Assembly (NCBI GenBank): GCA_016903675.1 | Contig: JADQBA010000036.1 | Location: 3,110-67,109 of the forward strand | Direction: 5' to 3' | Length of the DNA stretch: 64,000 nucleotides | DNA from: Stigonema ocellatum SAG 48.90 = DSM 106950 | Lineage (GTDB): Bacteria > Cyanobacteriota > Cyanobacteriia > Cyanobacteriales > Nostocaceae | Shown here: piece after piece, positions 41,801 to 51,275 of the stretch | How the letters are laid out: each line of letters starts with the position of its first letter | How positions within the stretch are numbered: position 1 is the stretch's first letter | Notes under the pieces: generated by a model | What the model was told of the DNA's origin: nothing | What the model saw: the letters and a program-made list of their open reading frames with translations, nothing else | Database searches by the model: none | Program-made: the position numbers and the translations under genes

Positions 41801-44455
41801 TTAGCTATTAATCGCCCCCCTAACTAAAATCACCGTACTTTCCACACCAGAGGCGATCGCTTCTGGAATATTGCCTTTAATAGCCTGTTGAAGCATTCCT
41901 TCACGAGAAGCCCCTAAAACCACAACATCGTAACCCTCAGTTTTTACCAGGTTAATGACTCCCTCGCAAACCGAATTTGCTTTGATTGGGCTAGCGACTA
42001 CAGTGCTGCACAACTTGCGTTGACGCATAAGCTGGCGGATGGCTTGTTCTAAAACTCTCATGTCTGGTTCTAACTCAGACGGCTTGAAGACTTGAGTGAG
42101 GCGAATTTGTGGGTCATTACTCAAACTCACCAAAGCAGGTAACAGTTTAATTGCTACCCACCCATTGGGACCTCCAGCCATTGGGACAAGCCATCGGTTG
42201 CAAGAGTGAGGATAGCCTTGGTTTTTTACCTCAACAGCGAGTGAGGAGTTAGGAGTCAATGTGGGGACAGTTCCTAGCTTCACTAGCACCACCTCGCAGG
42301 TGGCTTGGTGAATTAAAGTATCCACAACATTGCCAAAAATACTTCCTGGGGTGGAAGTGTTACCCTTCCACCCCATTAAAATTAGGTCAATATGTCTTTC
42401 TTTGATGGTTTCCAGAATTGCCGGCGCCACATCATGAGCAACTCGGATTTGGGTATGGACGGGAATTTTCCACTTTTTACCCAAAAATTCTGCCTGTCGC
42501 AGTAAGCGACGACTTTTTGTCGTCCTAACTTGTGTTTGGGCCACAGAAGTGTGACGGGAGACGAGCATCACCTGCACACACTCTAATTCATAATGGCGAT
42601 CGCGAGCAATAGCCGCTGCCATTTCTAATAGCCTCCCCGCTGTTTCGGGATTAGCTATTGGCACTAACAATCTACCTCTGCCGGTGCTTGGTGAACGTGT
42701 TTGATAAACCACATAGGAAGGTTCTGATTGCGGTTCAGTTTGCCTGTGTTCACAATTGAGATGTTCTGCTTCTGCCCGAATAATATCCGCACGGGTGATG
42801 ATCCCGATTAATCTTCGCCCCTCTACCACTGGTAAACGACTGACTTTATAGCGATCCAGCAAATACAGCACAGTACTTAGATTATGGATAGGGGTGACTG
42901 TCATGGGATCACTTGTCATAAATTCCCGTAAGGGAGTGTTTTTTGGGAAGTTATGTTCCCGTGTTTTTAGTAAATCACTTTGGGTGATAATTCCTACTAG
43001 CTTGCTGTTCTCTACTACCGGAAAACCCCGATGATGCGAACGGGAAAACGTCTGTACCACTTCATCGAGAGTCATCTCTGCTTCTAAAGTTTCTACCCGT
43101 TGCTGCATCACGTCTTTTGCTGTTAAAGTTGTTAATATTCCCTCTACAGGAATCGGTTTTTCAATATTGATGCCATTTAACTGTAAAATTTTGTCATACA
43201 GTGACCCTGGCAGTATCATGTCGGCAATTAAGTACGATGTCACAGAGCCAATCATTAAAGGTAACACCAGATTGAACTCTGTAGTCATTTCAAACACAAT
43301 CACAATTGCCGTGATTGGCACTTTGGAAACAGCGCTAAAAAATGCTCCCATTCCCACCAAAGCATAGGTACTAGGCGAACTTGCTCCCAAAATGTGGAAC
43401 TCGCATACACCCACTAAATAGCCAAGAGTAGAACCTAAAATCAGACTCGGGGCGAATAACCCCCCAGGTGCGCCAGAACCAAAGGCAACCAGGGTGAGGA
43501 TAAACTCAGCCACAAAGGCGGTAACTGCAAGAGTTGTATTAGCCGAACCTGCAATCACAAACTCTCTTAACCCAGTATTATCACGGAAAGAAACGGGTAG
43601 ACAGGCAACCACAACACCAGAGATAAATCCAGCCAATGCTATCCGCAGAGGCAAACTTATCCGCAAAAATTGGTAAAATTTTATACTTTTTAATAACCCA
43701 TGATTAAACAATGCAGCCAGCAATCCGGCTAAAATGCCCAAAAACAGGTAAAATGGAATTTCTGTAATTGAAAAGCTACTAGAGTAGGGATTCGATTGCA
43801 GATTAAGTTGCAGACTACCACCCCCTAACAGCCGCGAAACTACCCCACCGATAAACGAGGCGATGATGGCTGTTCCAAGGGTCATGCCCGATAAATCTTG
43901 AAGTAATTCCTCCACAATAAACAATACACCTGCAATTGGAGCATTGAAAGCCGCTGCCAAACCAGCACCAGCACCAGCTGCTATCATCTGTCGCCGATGA
44001 TCTGGGGATGTGGGAACCAAGCGACTCATTCCCGCTGCTAAACTAGCCCCTACTTGGACAGTAGGACCTTGTCTTCCCAGAGTTATCCCTCCACCTAGGG
44101 CAACAATAGCACTGAGTAACTTCACAAAAGCTACGCGCCAAGATAATCTCATGGGCACATTGGCTAGAGTGGCTTTCACTTGAGGAATACCACCACCAGC
44201 AGCTTCTGGTGCTAACCTCTCTATCAGTAAGCCAGCCAGAAACCCAAAGCTACAACCAATTGCAGGTAGGACAATCCCCGCAGGCAGAAGGTGGGAAGTA
44301 TGGACTCGCCATGTCCCTACCCATCCCGTTTCAAATTTGAGAACAACAGCAGATAAAGCAGCAACGACCCCGATAACAGAAGCTTCTGCGATCGCTAAAC
44401 CTCTTCTTGGTTGCCACAATGCGCGAAAGCGCTGAGTAAGAAAAGGAGGCGACAT
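41801..44455 (-). CDS. CLC-family anion channel/transporter with CBS pair and two Usp domains
   Basis: An 884-residue protein: a CLC membrane domain (about 25-440), two CBS domains (about 455-570) and two UspA-like domains (about 600-880). CLC signatures include GGGIPQVKA, GRQGPTVQVG and GSGAPGGLFAP. The gating glutamate of GREGP is a glutamine here (Q129, codon CAA). The frame runs 49 codons further upstream, but those are CCCCAGT-repeat DNA; MSPPFLTQRF is the better start. The Usp linker contains a short in-frame STRR (TPNSSLA). It would move chloride or another anion, gated by nucleotides at the CBS or Usp domains. Confidence 0.88.
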   Translation of the reverse strand: MSPPFLTQRFRALWQPRRGLAIAEASVIGVVAALSAVVLKFETGWVGTWRVHTSHLLPAGIVLPAIGCSFGFLAGLLIERLAPEAAGGGIPQVKATLANVPMRLSWRVAFVKLLSAIVALGGGITLGRQGPTVQVGASLAAGMSRLVPTSPDHRRQMIAAGAGAGLAAAFNAPIAGVLFIVEELLQDLSGMTLGTAIIASFIGGVVSRLLGGGSLQLNLQSNPYSSSFSITEIPFYLFLGILAGLLAALFNHGLLKSIKFYQFLRISLPLRIALAGFISGVVVACLPVSFRDNTGLREFVIAGSANTTLAVTAFVAEFILTLVAFGSGAPGGLFAPSLILGSTLGYLVGVCEFHILGASSPSTYALVGMGAFFSAVSKVPITAIVIVFEMTTEFNLVLPLMIGSVTSYLIADMILPGSLYDKILQLNGINIEKPIPVEGILTTLTAKDVMQQRVETLEAEMTLDEVVQTFSRSHHRGFPVVENSKLVGIITQSDLLKTREHNFPKNTPLREFMTSDPMTVTPIHNLSTVLYLLDRYKVSRLPVVEGRRLIGIITRADIIRAEAEHLNCEHRQTEPQSEPSYVVYQTRSPSTGRGRLLVPIANPETAGRLLEMAAAIARDRHYELECVQVMLVSRHTSVAQTQVRTTKSRRLLRQAEFLGKKWKIPVHTQIRVAHDVAPAILETIKERHIDLILMGWKGNTSTPGSIFGNVVDTLIHQATCEVVLVKLGTVPTLTPNSSLAVEVKNQGYPHSCNRWLVPMAGGPNGWVAIKLLPALVSLSNDPQIRLTQVFKPSELEPDMRVLEQAIRQLMRQRKLCSTVVASPIKANSVCEGVINLVKTEGYDVVVLGASREGMLQQAIKGNIPEAIASGVESTVILVRGAINS

Positions 44456-44462
44456 AAAGATT

Positions 44463-44643
44463 TCAAATTGTAAACGGGACTGGGGACCGGGGACCGGGGA
44501 CTGGGGACTGGGGACTGGGGACTGGGGACTGGGGACTGGGAAAGAAATTCTTACAAGTATTCGTTGGGGTTTGAATCCCAATCCCCAATGCCCAATCCCC
44601 AATCCCTAATCCCCAATCCCCAGTCACCAATCCCCAATCACCC
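44463..44643. repeat. GACTGGG-type STRR and inverted CCCAATC repeats
   Basis: About nine GGGGACT heptamers at 44474-44540 face CCCAATC/CCCCAAT units at 44578-44640. The stretch separates the CLC gene from the TldE/PmbA gene and would have been misread as an N-terminal extension of the CLC protein. Confidence 0.85.
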
Positions 44644-45957
44644 TTAATTGTTTCTTCCTGTGACGGATAGTCCGTCCACAATCAGAGAGGGAGTGTAGCA
44701 AGAACCATTCCAGTCAGCATCGCCACCCAGTTTAACCAATTGTTTGAGAGATGTGTAGACATTTCCAGCAACCATCGTATCCTTAACACGCCCAATGACC
44801 TGACCATTTTGAACGTGGTAGCCTAATTCAACATTGATAGAAAAGTCGCCGGAAATGCCATTACCTCCGCCCAACATTTGATCTACAACCAAGCCCTCAT
44901 CCAGTGCTTGAATCAAGTTTTGTAGCGTTCCCGATCCTGGGTGAATCAGGAAATTAAACAAACCAGGGGTGGGATAACTGCCTAAACTAGGGCGAAAGCC
45001 GTTACCAGAGGAGGGGATGTTCAACTGGCTTCCAGTGGTGCGATCGCAGTAGAAATGCTGCAAAACCCCGTCTTGGATAAATACTAAAACCTGGGTCGGG
45101 GTGCCTTCATCATCGAATGGGCAGCTGTAAGGTCCGGCTTGCGGGTCTTGGTAGACGGTAAGGATAGGTGAAATTACTGATGTACCAAGGCGTTCTGCCC
45201 AAGGAGAAGAGAGTTCCAGCACTCGCTTGCTATTCAAAGCTGCTTGGACAGTACCCCAAAGCATATCAGCAGCTTTAGAAGTGAACAGAACCGGAACGCG
45301 ACCGACGGGGGGCGGGACATTTTCTTTTGCCCAATCCAACCGTTGTAAAATTTGTTGCGCGACTTTTTCCGGTTGGAGGTAATTTCGTTCAATTTGACCA
45401 TCAGAAACGCTCAAAAAATCGTCGCCCCTGATCCATTCTGCCGAGATATAGCAGCTAAGGGTAGTGTCAGTGTAGTAGCAATCTAAACCTTTGCTGTTCA
45501 CAAGTCTGGTTGTTTCAACATCACATTCCCAGTCAGCGGTACAGACAACATCTGGGTAGACTTGGCGGATGAGAGCGATCGCTTGTTTCCCCCATTCAAC
45601 CAACTTTTCTGGTTGTACATCTGACCCCAAATTTGGGTAGAAAGGCTTAGAGTCACTATTTAATTCCACCACTTCGGGTTGATTAAGTTGACTTAGGACT
45701 AAAGCACGTTCCACCATTGCTTGGGGTTCCACAGGACCATAAGCAACCATGAGTCCAGGACGGCTGTTACGCCACAGCCGCAGTGCTGTACCTTCAGATT
45801 GACTAGTTTCTAACTGCTTGAGTCGATTGGCTTCAAAAAACACTGGTCGAGACAGCGATCGCGACTGATACACTTCTGCTGCTTCAGCTCCAGATTTGAT
45901 AGCTAGTTCCAGCAGTTGTTCTACTAGTAGATCTTTTTGTAAATTTTCCGACCCCAT
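44644..45957 (-). CDS. pmbA: TldE/PmbA-family protein
   Basis: About 437 residues of the TldD/PmbA (TldE) superfamily, with the recognisable N-terminal GAEAAEVYQSRS, the central region ALNSKRVLELSSPWAERLG and the C-terminal LGGGNGISGDFSINVELGYHVQNG. The HExxxH metal site of TldD is absent, so this is the TldE/PmbA-type partner of a metalloprotease heterodimer. TldD is not in this window. The frame reaches TTG at 45966; the ATG at 45957 is preferred. Confidence 0.85.
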   Translation of the reverse strand: MGSENLQKDLLVEQLLELAIKSGAEAAEVYQSRSLSRPVFFEANRLKQLETSQSEGTALRLWRNSRPGLMVAYGPVEPQAMVERALVLSQLNQPEVVELNSDSKPFYPNLGSDVQPEKLVEWGKQAIALIRQVYPDVVCTADWECDVETTRLVNSKGLDCYYTDTTLSCYISAEWIRGDDFLSVSDGQIERNYLQPEKVAQQILQRLDWAKENVPPPVGRVPVLFTSKAADMLWGTVQAALNSKRVLELSSPWAERLGTSVISPILTVYQDPQAGPYSCPFDDEGTPTQVLVFIQDGVLQHFYCDRTTGSQLNIPSSGNGFRPSLGSYPTPGLFNFLIHPGSGTLQNLIQALDEGLVVDQMLGGGNGISGDFSINVELGYHVQNGQVIGRVKDTMVAGNVYTSLKQLVKLGGDADWNGSCYTPSLIVDGLSVTGRNN

Positions 45958-46116
45958 GACGATCAATAAATTTTAGATTTCGGTTTCGTTTCTAGTGCGG
46001 GCAATTGCTGAATCATCCCTCTAGCCCAATACGTTTAGTTAAGAAAGTTATCAGTTGACGCAAGCAGTTCTTGAGAAAGAATTATTGCTCAATAACTCTT
46101 TAACTCTTTAACTCTT

Positions 46117-46234
46117 TTTCCTCCCCTACCTCCCCTACCTCCCCTACCTCCCCTACCTCCCCTACCTCCCCTACCTCCCCCACTCCCCCACTCCCCCACT
46201 CCCCACTCCCCACTCCCCACTCCCCACTCCCCTC
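46117..46234. repeat. CCTCCCCTA and CCCCACT tandem repeats
   Basis: About seven CCTCCCCTA nonamers are followed by CCCCCACT and CCCCACT units. The array lies downstream of the Tab2-family gene and upstream of the TldE/PmbA gene. Confidence 0.85.
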
Positions 46235-46244
46235 CTCCCAATTT

Positions 46245-47108
46245 TCAAAACAGATTAACCTCTTGCAACAGCCAAAACCCTGCAAAAGATTCCGCTTTAG
46301 CATCGGACTGCACCCCGATAAAATGCACTCCATTAGCTTTTTGCTTTGCTTCTTCAAAGCCTTTGGCTTCAGCCAGAGTTTGGGGGTTTTTGATATTAGC
46401 CAAAATCCAGCTTTCTGTAGCACCAGTTTCTAGAAGCAATCTCGAGGCTTCAGTGTGTTCAAATTTCAACCAAGCCAACTCCAAACCAGACATCCAGCCG
46501 GCTAAAGGCAAAGCTCTGGGTGAGAAAATCAAAACACCAGGAATGCGGGTTTGGGGAGAAAGTTGCGCCATTTCTAGAGGAAAAGCTTCGCCAAAGCCAA
46601 TTTCCCACTCGTGCATTTGGGCAAACTCTGTTGCTTGCAAGGTAACAAATGCCCACTGCTGTCCTTCCAATGCATCTGGTAAGCGTTGCGGTAAAGGGTT
46701 CTCTAAGCGCACCGACGGGCTAGTCCCTGCTTGATAGCCAGGTTCGTTTGGATACACTTCTTCCATCCGCTGTTGTAGCCATTGGTTAAGCACCAAAGTG
46801 CGGCGGCTAGGCTGGGCGGTAATACCCAAGTCTTTGCAGGCTTTGGTAATCATGTTGCTCATCTGGCGGCGGAAAAAGCGGATTCTTTTTGGTGCTTCAG
46901 TGGCTTTGCTGATTGCTTCTTCTAGTGCTGTACGCAACCACACCGAATTTACCTGCGTACTAGGACAATAGTGAGCATAGCGAAACAAAGAATCAATTTT
47001 TGTGCGCGTCTCTAAAGGACTTTCGCACACCAAGACTTCCCAAACTTTTTTCTGATTTTCGTCCAGTACAGGACGAGAGTAAAAATCTAGTTCCCAAATA
47101 CTGCCCAT
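46245..47108 (-). CDS. Tab2/Atab2-family RNA-binding protein
   Basis: A 287-residue protein. The N-terminus GSIWELDFYSRPVLDENQKKVWEVLVCE and the body IRFFRRQMSNMITKACKDLG are characteristic of Tab2/Atab2 (DUF1092). The chloroplast members bind RNA and promote translation of the photosystem I psaB message; the cyanobacterial role is expected to be related. The C-terminus is near an STRR but not inside it. Confidence 0.9.
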   Translation of the reverse strand: MGSIWELDFYSRPVLDENQKKVWEVLVCESPLETRTKIDSLFRYAHYCPSTQVNSVWLRTALEEAISKATEAPKRIRFFRRQMSNMITKACKDLGITAQPSRRTLVLNQWLQQRMEEVYPNEPGYQAGTSPSVRLENPLPQRLPDALEGQQWAFVTLQATEFAQMHEWEIGFGEAFPLEMAQLSPQTRIPGVLIFSPRALPLAGWMSGLELAWLKFEHTEASRLLLETGATESWILANIKNPQTLAEAKGFEEAKQKANGVHFIGVQSDAKAESFAGFWLLQEVNLF

Positions 47109-47195
47109 TTTGTGCCGTGAAAATCTCGCGACTTTACATTTTCGTTATATCCTCATCATACGGGGGTAAGGGCAGCGTCGCTCAAAAACTGTTGA

Positions 47196-47222
47196 CTGTT
47201 GACTGTTGACTGTTGACTGTTA
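47196..47222. repeat. GACTGTT heptamer repeat
   Basis: Four consecutive TGTTGAC-phase heptamers lie between the divergent Tab2 and Ycf23 genes. Confidence 0.8.
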
Positions 47223-47304
47223 ACAGCCACAACTGATATTTTTCACAACTCAAATAGGATTGCTATAAAATGGTTCTAATTTGAAAGCTTGACTCATACG
47301 AACT

Positions 47305-48054
47305 ATGACAATGCATCCTGCACTGCAACGTGCATTTACCAACTGCCAAGCCCTCAAGGTTATTAGTGGCTTGAATAACTTTGATGCCTCTAGCGTGGCA
47401 GCAATTATCAAAGCCGCCGACTTGGGCGGTGCTACTTTTGTTGATATTGCTGCTGATCCAGCTTTAGTCCAGTTGGCAAAGACATTGACAAATATGCCAA
47501 TCTGTGTATCAGCAGTTGAACCAGAGAAATTTGTGGCATCTGTCGCCGCTGGAGCAGATTTAATTGAAATTGGTAACTTCGATTCCTTCTATGCCCAAGG
47601 ACGTAGATTTGAGGCAGATGAAGTTTTAGCCCTGACTCACCAAATCCGCGCTCTCCTCCCTGATATCACCCTGTGTGTCACTGTTCCCCACATTCTCCAG
47701 CTAGATCAACAGGCACATCTGGCAGAGGAACTGGTGAAAGCTGGTGCAGAAATTATTCAAACTGAAGGCGGTACAAGTAGCCATCCGACTCACTCTGGAG
47801 TCTTGGGAGTCATTGAAAAAGCCACTCCCACCTTAGCAGCAGCTTACGAAATTTCCCGTGCGGTGTCAGTACCAGTACTGTGTGCTTCGGGTATTTCTAG
47901 CGTCACAGCACCCCTTGCTATTGCTGCTGGTGCTGCTGGTGTTGGTGTTGGTTCTGCCATCAACCAACTTAATAGCGAAGTCGCAATGATTGCTGCTGTG
48001 CGTAGTTTAGTGGAAGCATTAGGAACTGGAAATAAAGTAGGGAGTAGGGAGTAG
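47305..48054 (+). CDS. ycf23: Ycf23/DUF561 family TIM-barrel protein
   Basis: A 249-residue predicted TIM barrel. The sequence KVISGLNNFDASSVAAIIKAADLGGATFVDIAAD, the inner GADLIEIGNFDSFYAQGR and the phosphate-binding-like GAAGVGVGSAIN match the Ycf23/DUF561 family of cyanobacteria and red-algal plastids, whose function is not established to my knowledge. The last residues KVGSRE and TAG stop are read from GTAGGGA repeats. Confidence 0.88.
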   Translation: MTMHPALQRAFTNCQALKVISGLNNFDASSVAAIIKAADLGGATFVDIAADPALVQLAKTLTNMPICVSAVEPEKFVASVAAGADLIEIGNFDSFYAQGRRFEADEVLALTHQIRALLPDITLCVTVPHILQLDQQAHLAEELVKAGAEIIQTEGGTSSHPTHSGVLGVIEKATPTLAAAYEISRAVSVPVLCASGISSVTAPLAIAAGAAGVGVGSAINQLNSEVAMIAAVRSLVEALGTGNKVGSRE

Positions 48055-48203
48055 GGAGTAGGGAGTGGGGAGTAGGGAGTAGGGAGTAGGGAGTAGGGAG
48101 TAGGGAGTCATGAATTCACCCCACACCCCCACTCCCCCACTCCCCCACACCCCTACACCCCTACACCCCTACACCCCTACACCCCTACACCCCTACACCC
48201 CTC
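48038..48203. repeat. GGGAGTA heptamers followed by ACACCCCT octamers
   Basis: About nine GTAGGGA units (48038-48108) face CCCCCACT and ACACCCCT units (48119-48203). The convergent ycf23 and hpnK genes both end inside the array: the ycf23 stop is at 48052-48054 and the hpnK stop at 48177-48179. Confidence 0.88.
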
Positions 48204-49085
48204 TCGATTGTTGTAGTTAATCAACTCGAAGGCGTGGGAAACTAACATTTCTCGGACTCGCGGACTTAGCAGGGCGTCGAGTTCTAACTGACCAGCACCT
48301 TGTGGTCCATTCCTTGCTTCTTTTGCGATCGCAATGGCTGGATGAGCATAAATTTCAACCATGTTGGCTTGGATCTGGGGAATCAGACCGAGTAAATAAG
48401 CTTCACTCATACGTCCACTTTGAAGCCAGCCATAGACGCGTTCAGGGGAGATAATGCCTTTTGATTTCAGCAAGCGCTCTCCGTACCAACGTAGCCCAGA
48501 CATAACAGTATACCAAATCATCTTGTTCCGGCGATCGCTACTATCGATAGCAAGAGTCATCCTCAATTCTTCATACGGAAGCCGGATCACCTTGATATTA
48601 AATTCATCAGCAAGGTCAACCAAGGTGTGCATCACCACTGGGTTCAAGTGCATGTGTCTATGACCGTCAACATGAGACAGTTGCAGCCCAGTGGAGCGAA
48701 ACTTTTCAAGCTGAGCGCGGATTTCCACACGTAGTTCCCGACGTGCATCCCTACTCAAATGATAGTATACTCCAGCTTGGTTATCCTTGTCAGAAAAGTT
48801 TCCATTCGAGTCTACCAAGTGTGGGATCAAAGAGGGAGGAAGTACCGCCTTACCGCTAGCCAAAACCAAGTGCAGCCCAACTCCTAGCTTTGGGTGACCA
48901 TGGGCGAGACTGACCGCCTCATCAAACGCCTGACCTGTCACCATTAAACTAGTACTCGTCAGCACTCCCTCCTCATGGGCTTCAATAATCCCTCGATTGA
49001 CACCACAAGAGAATCCAAAATCATCTCCATTGATAATCACGAACCGACGGCGTGACTGAGGAAGTACAGATTTATCTGCGTCCAT
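48177..49085 (-). CDS. hpnK: ChbG/HpnK-type polysaccharide deacetylase
   Basis: A 302-residue YdjC/ChbG-fold deacetylase. Metal motifs are INGDDFGFS near the N-terminus, GLHLVL, and HVDGHRHMHLNP; a C-terminal EIYAHPA completes the site. HpnK removes the acetyl group from GlcNAc-bacteriohopanetetrol to give the glucosamine head group. The divergent neighbour is an HpnI-like glycosyltransferase, which supports this role over general sugar deacetylation. Both ends are repeat-derived: the N-terminal MDADKSVLP is read from a dispersed sequence also at 39209, and the C-terminal GCRGVGV from ACACCCCT octamers. Confidence 0.85.
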   Translation of the reverse strand: MDADKSVLPQSRRRFVIINGDDFGFSCGVNRGIIEAHEEGVLTSTSLMVTGQAFDEAVSLAHGHPKLGVGLHLVLASGKAVLPPSLIPHLVDSNGNFSDKDNQAGVYYHLSRDARRELRVEIRAQLEKFRSTGLQLSHVDGHRHMHLNPVVMHTLVDLADEFNIKVIRLPYEELRMTLAIDSSDRRNKMIWYTVMSGLRWYGERLLKSKGIISPERVYGWLQSGRMSEAYLLGLIPQIQANMVEIYAHPAIAIAKEARNGPQGAGQLELDALLSPRVREMLVSHAFELINYNNREGCRGVGV

Positions 49086-49240
49086 CTGCGTCCATCTGCG
49101 GTTTTTTAACTTTATTAATTAATATTACACCTTCATCTTCACACCACAGATGTAAAATTTCACCCCACAGATGAGTTACTCCCATGACCATCCTATGATA
49201 TTTTTCACCTTATATGGCTATTCAGTAGATAATACCTACT

Positions 49241-50398
49241 ATGATTAACGCTTTACAGTTCATCCTGCTTATCCTCATTGCAGGATCTGTAGTTTATTAC
49301 AGTTGGTGTGCGATCGCCACTGCTGAGTTCTTCAAAAATTCCAAACAGGAATTGGGTGCAAGCGTTGAGCCAGTGTCGGTACTCATACCGGTTTGCGGTG
49401 TAGATGATGATTCTAGACGAAACTGGGAGAGCTTCTGCCAGCAAGACTATGAAAACTACGAAGTCTTGTTTGGCGTCATGAACCCCAAAGACCCTGCCGT
49501 TCCCATCCTAGAACAAGTGGTGGCAAAATATCCACATCGCGCTAGGCTGATCTTCTGCTTAGAGGTACGTGGTCTTAACCATCAGGTCAGCAATTTCATG
49601 CATCTACTTGAGGCTGCACAGCACCAACTCGTCATCTTCACCGATAGCGATATATACGTCCAACCGCACTACCTACGTACAGTGACAGCGCCCCTAGTAG
49701 ATCCTTCTATTGGTCTGGTTACGTGCGGTTACGTTGCCCACGCGCCAGAGTTTCTCGTTCCGGCGATCGCCTCTTTAGGAAGATGCACAGAAAACATACC
49801 AAGTGTGCTGCTAGCTCGCAGTTTATCTGGCGGTAATCTGTGGTTTGCTTTTGGTGCAACAATGGCTACCCACAAATCTATACTAGCACAAGCCGGTGGA
49901 TTAAAAAGCATTGTCAACCGCATCGGCTCAGATTACCACATCGGCAATATGGTGATAAATGCTGGCTATCGGATTGAACTGTCGCCATATCTCACCGAAA
50001 CCGACGGTGGACGCCAGACCTTGCGACAACTCTTCCTAAGGGAGTTGCGCTGGGCTAGAACTATTCGTTACGTTGAAGGTCCCTTGTACTACGGCAATAT
50101 CTTTACTTATGGCACAGTCTATTGTATCCCTTTACTCCTGCTTTCAGGTGCTCATCCTTGGGCAGTAATTATATCCTCTGCAACTCTAATCATCAGAATC
50201 ATCCAAGCGCTAGTAGCTATTTACACCATGAACTGCCCCAAACTGGCTCCCTGGCTCTGGGCACTACCACTCCGTGATGTGTTGAGTTTTATCATTTTTA
50301 TCGGAGGAGCCTTTGGCAAGACCGTCTACTGGCGTGGCAGACACCTCCAGGTTGGGGTCGGCGGGACACTGACGGAGCAAGATTCCATCAGGGTGTAG
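49241..50398 (+). CDS. hpnI: HpnI-like GT2/GT21 glycosyltransferase
   Basis: A 385-residue membrane glycosyltransferase of the ceramide-glucosyltransferase type. An N-terminal membrane segment (about 5-25) and three C-terminal ones (about 285-365) flank a GT-A domain with SVLIPVCGVDD, the DSD metal motif (FTDSDIYV) and the RELRW form of the (Q/R)xxRW motif. HpnI attaches GlcNAc to bacteriohopanetetrol. With hpnK across a 155-base divergent region it would make glucosaminyl hopanoids. Hopanoid synthesis genes proper are not in this window. Confidence 0.85.
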   Translation: MINALQFILLILIAGSVVYYSWCAIATAEFFKNSKQELGASVEPVSVLIPVCGVDDDSRRNWESFCQQDYENYEVLFGVMNPKDPAVPILEQVVAKYPHRARLIFCLEVRGLNHQVSNFMHLLEAAQHQLVIFTDSDIYVQPHYLRTVTAPLVDPSIGLVTCGYVAHAPEFLVPAIASLGRCTENIPSVLLARSLSGGNLWFAFGATMATHKSILAQAGGLKSIVNRIGSDYHIGNMVINAGYRIELSPYLTETDGGRQTLRQLFLRELRWARTIRYVEGPLYYGNIFTYGTVYCIPLLLLSGAHPWAVIISSATLIIRIIQALVAIYTMNCPKLAPWLWALPLRDVLSFIIFIGGAFGKTVYWRGRHLQVGVGGTLTEQDSIRV

Positions 50399-50447
50399 AA
50401 GATTGACAAATAAACTCATAATGAGTACGCTTTATTCAGAAGCCCTG

Positions 50448-50515
50448 ATAGTTCGTAGTAGCGCTTTAGCGCAAAAAGCCGCGATTTGATGCGCTAAAGC
50501 GCTACTACGAGCTAA
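50448..50515. repeat. Dispersed palindrome, TAGTAGCGCTTTAGCGC family
   Basis: Arms with TCGTAGTAGCGCTTTAGCGC and the complement are separated by about 19 bases. Related palindromes lie at 10264, 32060, 35821 and 63318. Here it is in the leader of the peroxiredoxin-glutaredoxin gene. Confidence 0.8.
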
Positions 50516-50540
50516 GAAATTACATAAGGAGAACAGACAG

Positions 50541-51275
50541 ATGTTAACTAATCGAGAGGGACAAAGAGTTCCCAACGTGACCTTCCATACCCGCCAGAAT
50601 GAGCAGTGGGTGGATATCACAACTGATGAGCTATTTGCAGGCAAGACCGTGGTTGTCTTCTCATTACCAGGAGCTTTTACTCCCACATGTTCATCAACCC
50701 ATGTCCCTGGTTATAATGAGTTGGCGAAGGTGTTTAAAGATAATGGCGTAGATGACATTGTTTGCATTTCCGTGAACGATGCCTTTGTGATGAACGAATG
50801 GGCAAAGGACCAACAGGCAGAGAATATCAGACTGATTCCTGATGGCAATGGTGAGTTCACCGAAGGGATGGGACTGCTGGTGGATAAAGCAGATTTGGGG
50901 TTTGGGAAGCGGTCTTGGCGCTATTCTATGCTGGTGATAGATCGTGTGATTCAGAAGATGTTTATTGAGCCAGAAGAACCTGGAGACCCCTTTAAGGTAT
51001 CGGATGCAGATACTATGCTTCGCTACATTAATCCCGATGCCGCAAAACCCAACTGCGTTTCCCTATTTGCGAAAGTTGGTTGCCCATTCTGTGCCCGTGC
51101 CAAGGCTATGCTGAAGGAGCATGGCTTGGATTATCAAGAAATTATTGTCGGTAGGGATGCGACAACTCACTCTCTTAAGGCGGTTACAGGAGCAACTACA
51201 GTTCCACAAGTCTTTATCGATGGTAAGTTAATTGGTGGTTCAGAGGCGCTAGCTGCTTATTTGGGTAGCAAGTAG
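50541..51275 (+). CDS. Peroxiredoxin 5-glutaredoxin hybrid protein
   Basis: A 244-residue fusion. The peroxiredoxin part (about 1-160) has the peroxidatic Cys in GAFTPTCSSTHVPGY, and the glutaredoxin part (about 170-244) has CPFCARAKAML and the glutathione-binding TVPQVFIDGKLIGG. The hybrid reduces peroxides using glutathione without a separate glutaredoxin. AAGGAGAAC lies about 10 bases before the ATG. It stands alone downstream of hpnI. Confidence 0.93.
   Translation: MLTNREGQRVPNVTFHTRQNEQWVDITTDELFAGKTVVVFSLPGAFTPTCSSTHVPGYNELAKVFKDNGVDDIVCISVNDAFVMNEWAKDQQAENIRLIPDGNGEFTEGMGLLVDKADLGFGKRSWRYSMLVIDRVIQKMFIEPEEPGDPFKVSDADTMLRYINPDAAKPNCVSLFAKVGCPFCARAKAMLKEHGLDYQEIIVGRDATTHSLKAVTGATTVPQVFIDGKLIGGSEALAAYLGSK

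Noticed and set aside
41396..41811. Several Gly/Trp/Pro-rich frames
   Set aside because: They are translations of the G-tract/C-tract repeats on either strand and have no start context.
44456..44602. N-terminal extension of the CLC protein
   Set aside because: The 49 residues are read from CCCCAGT-type repeats; the family start is at 44455.
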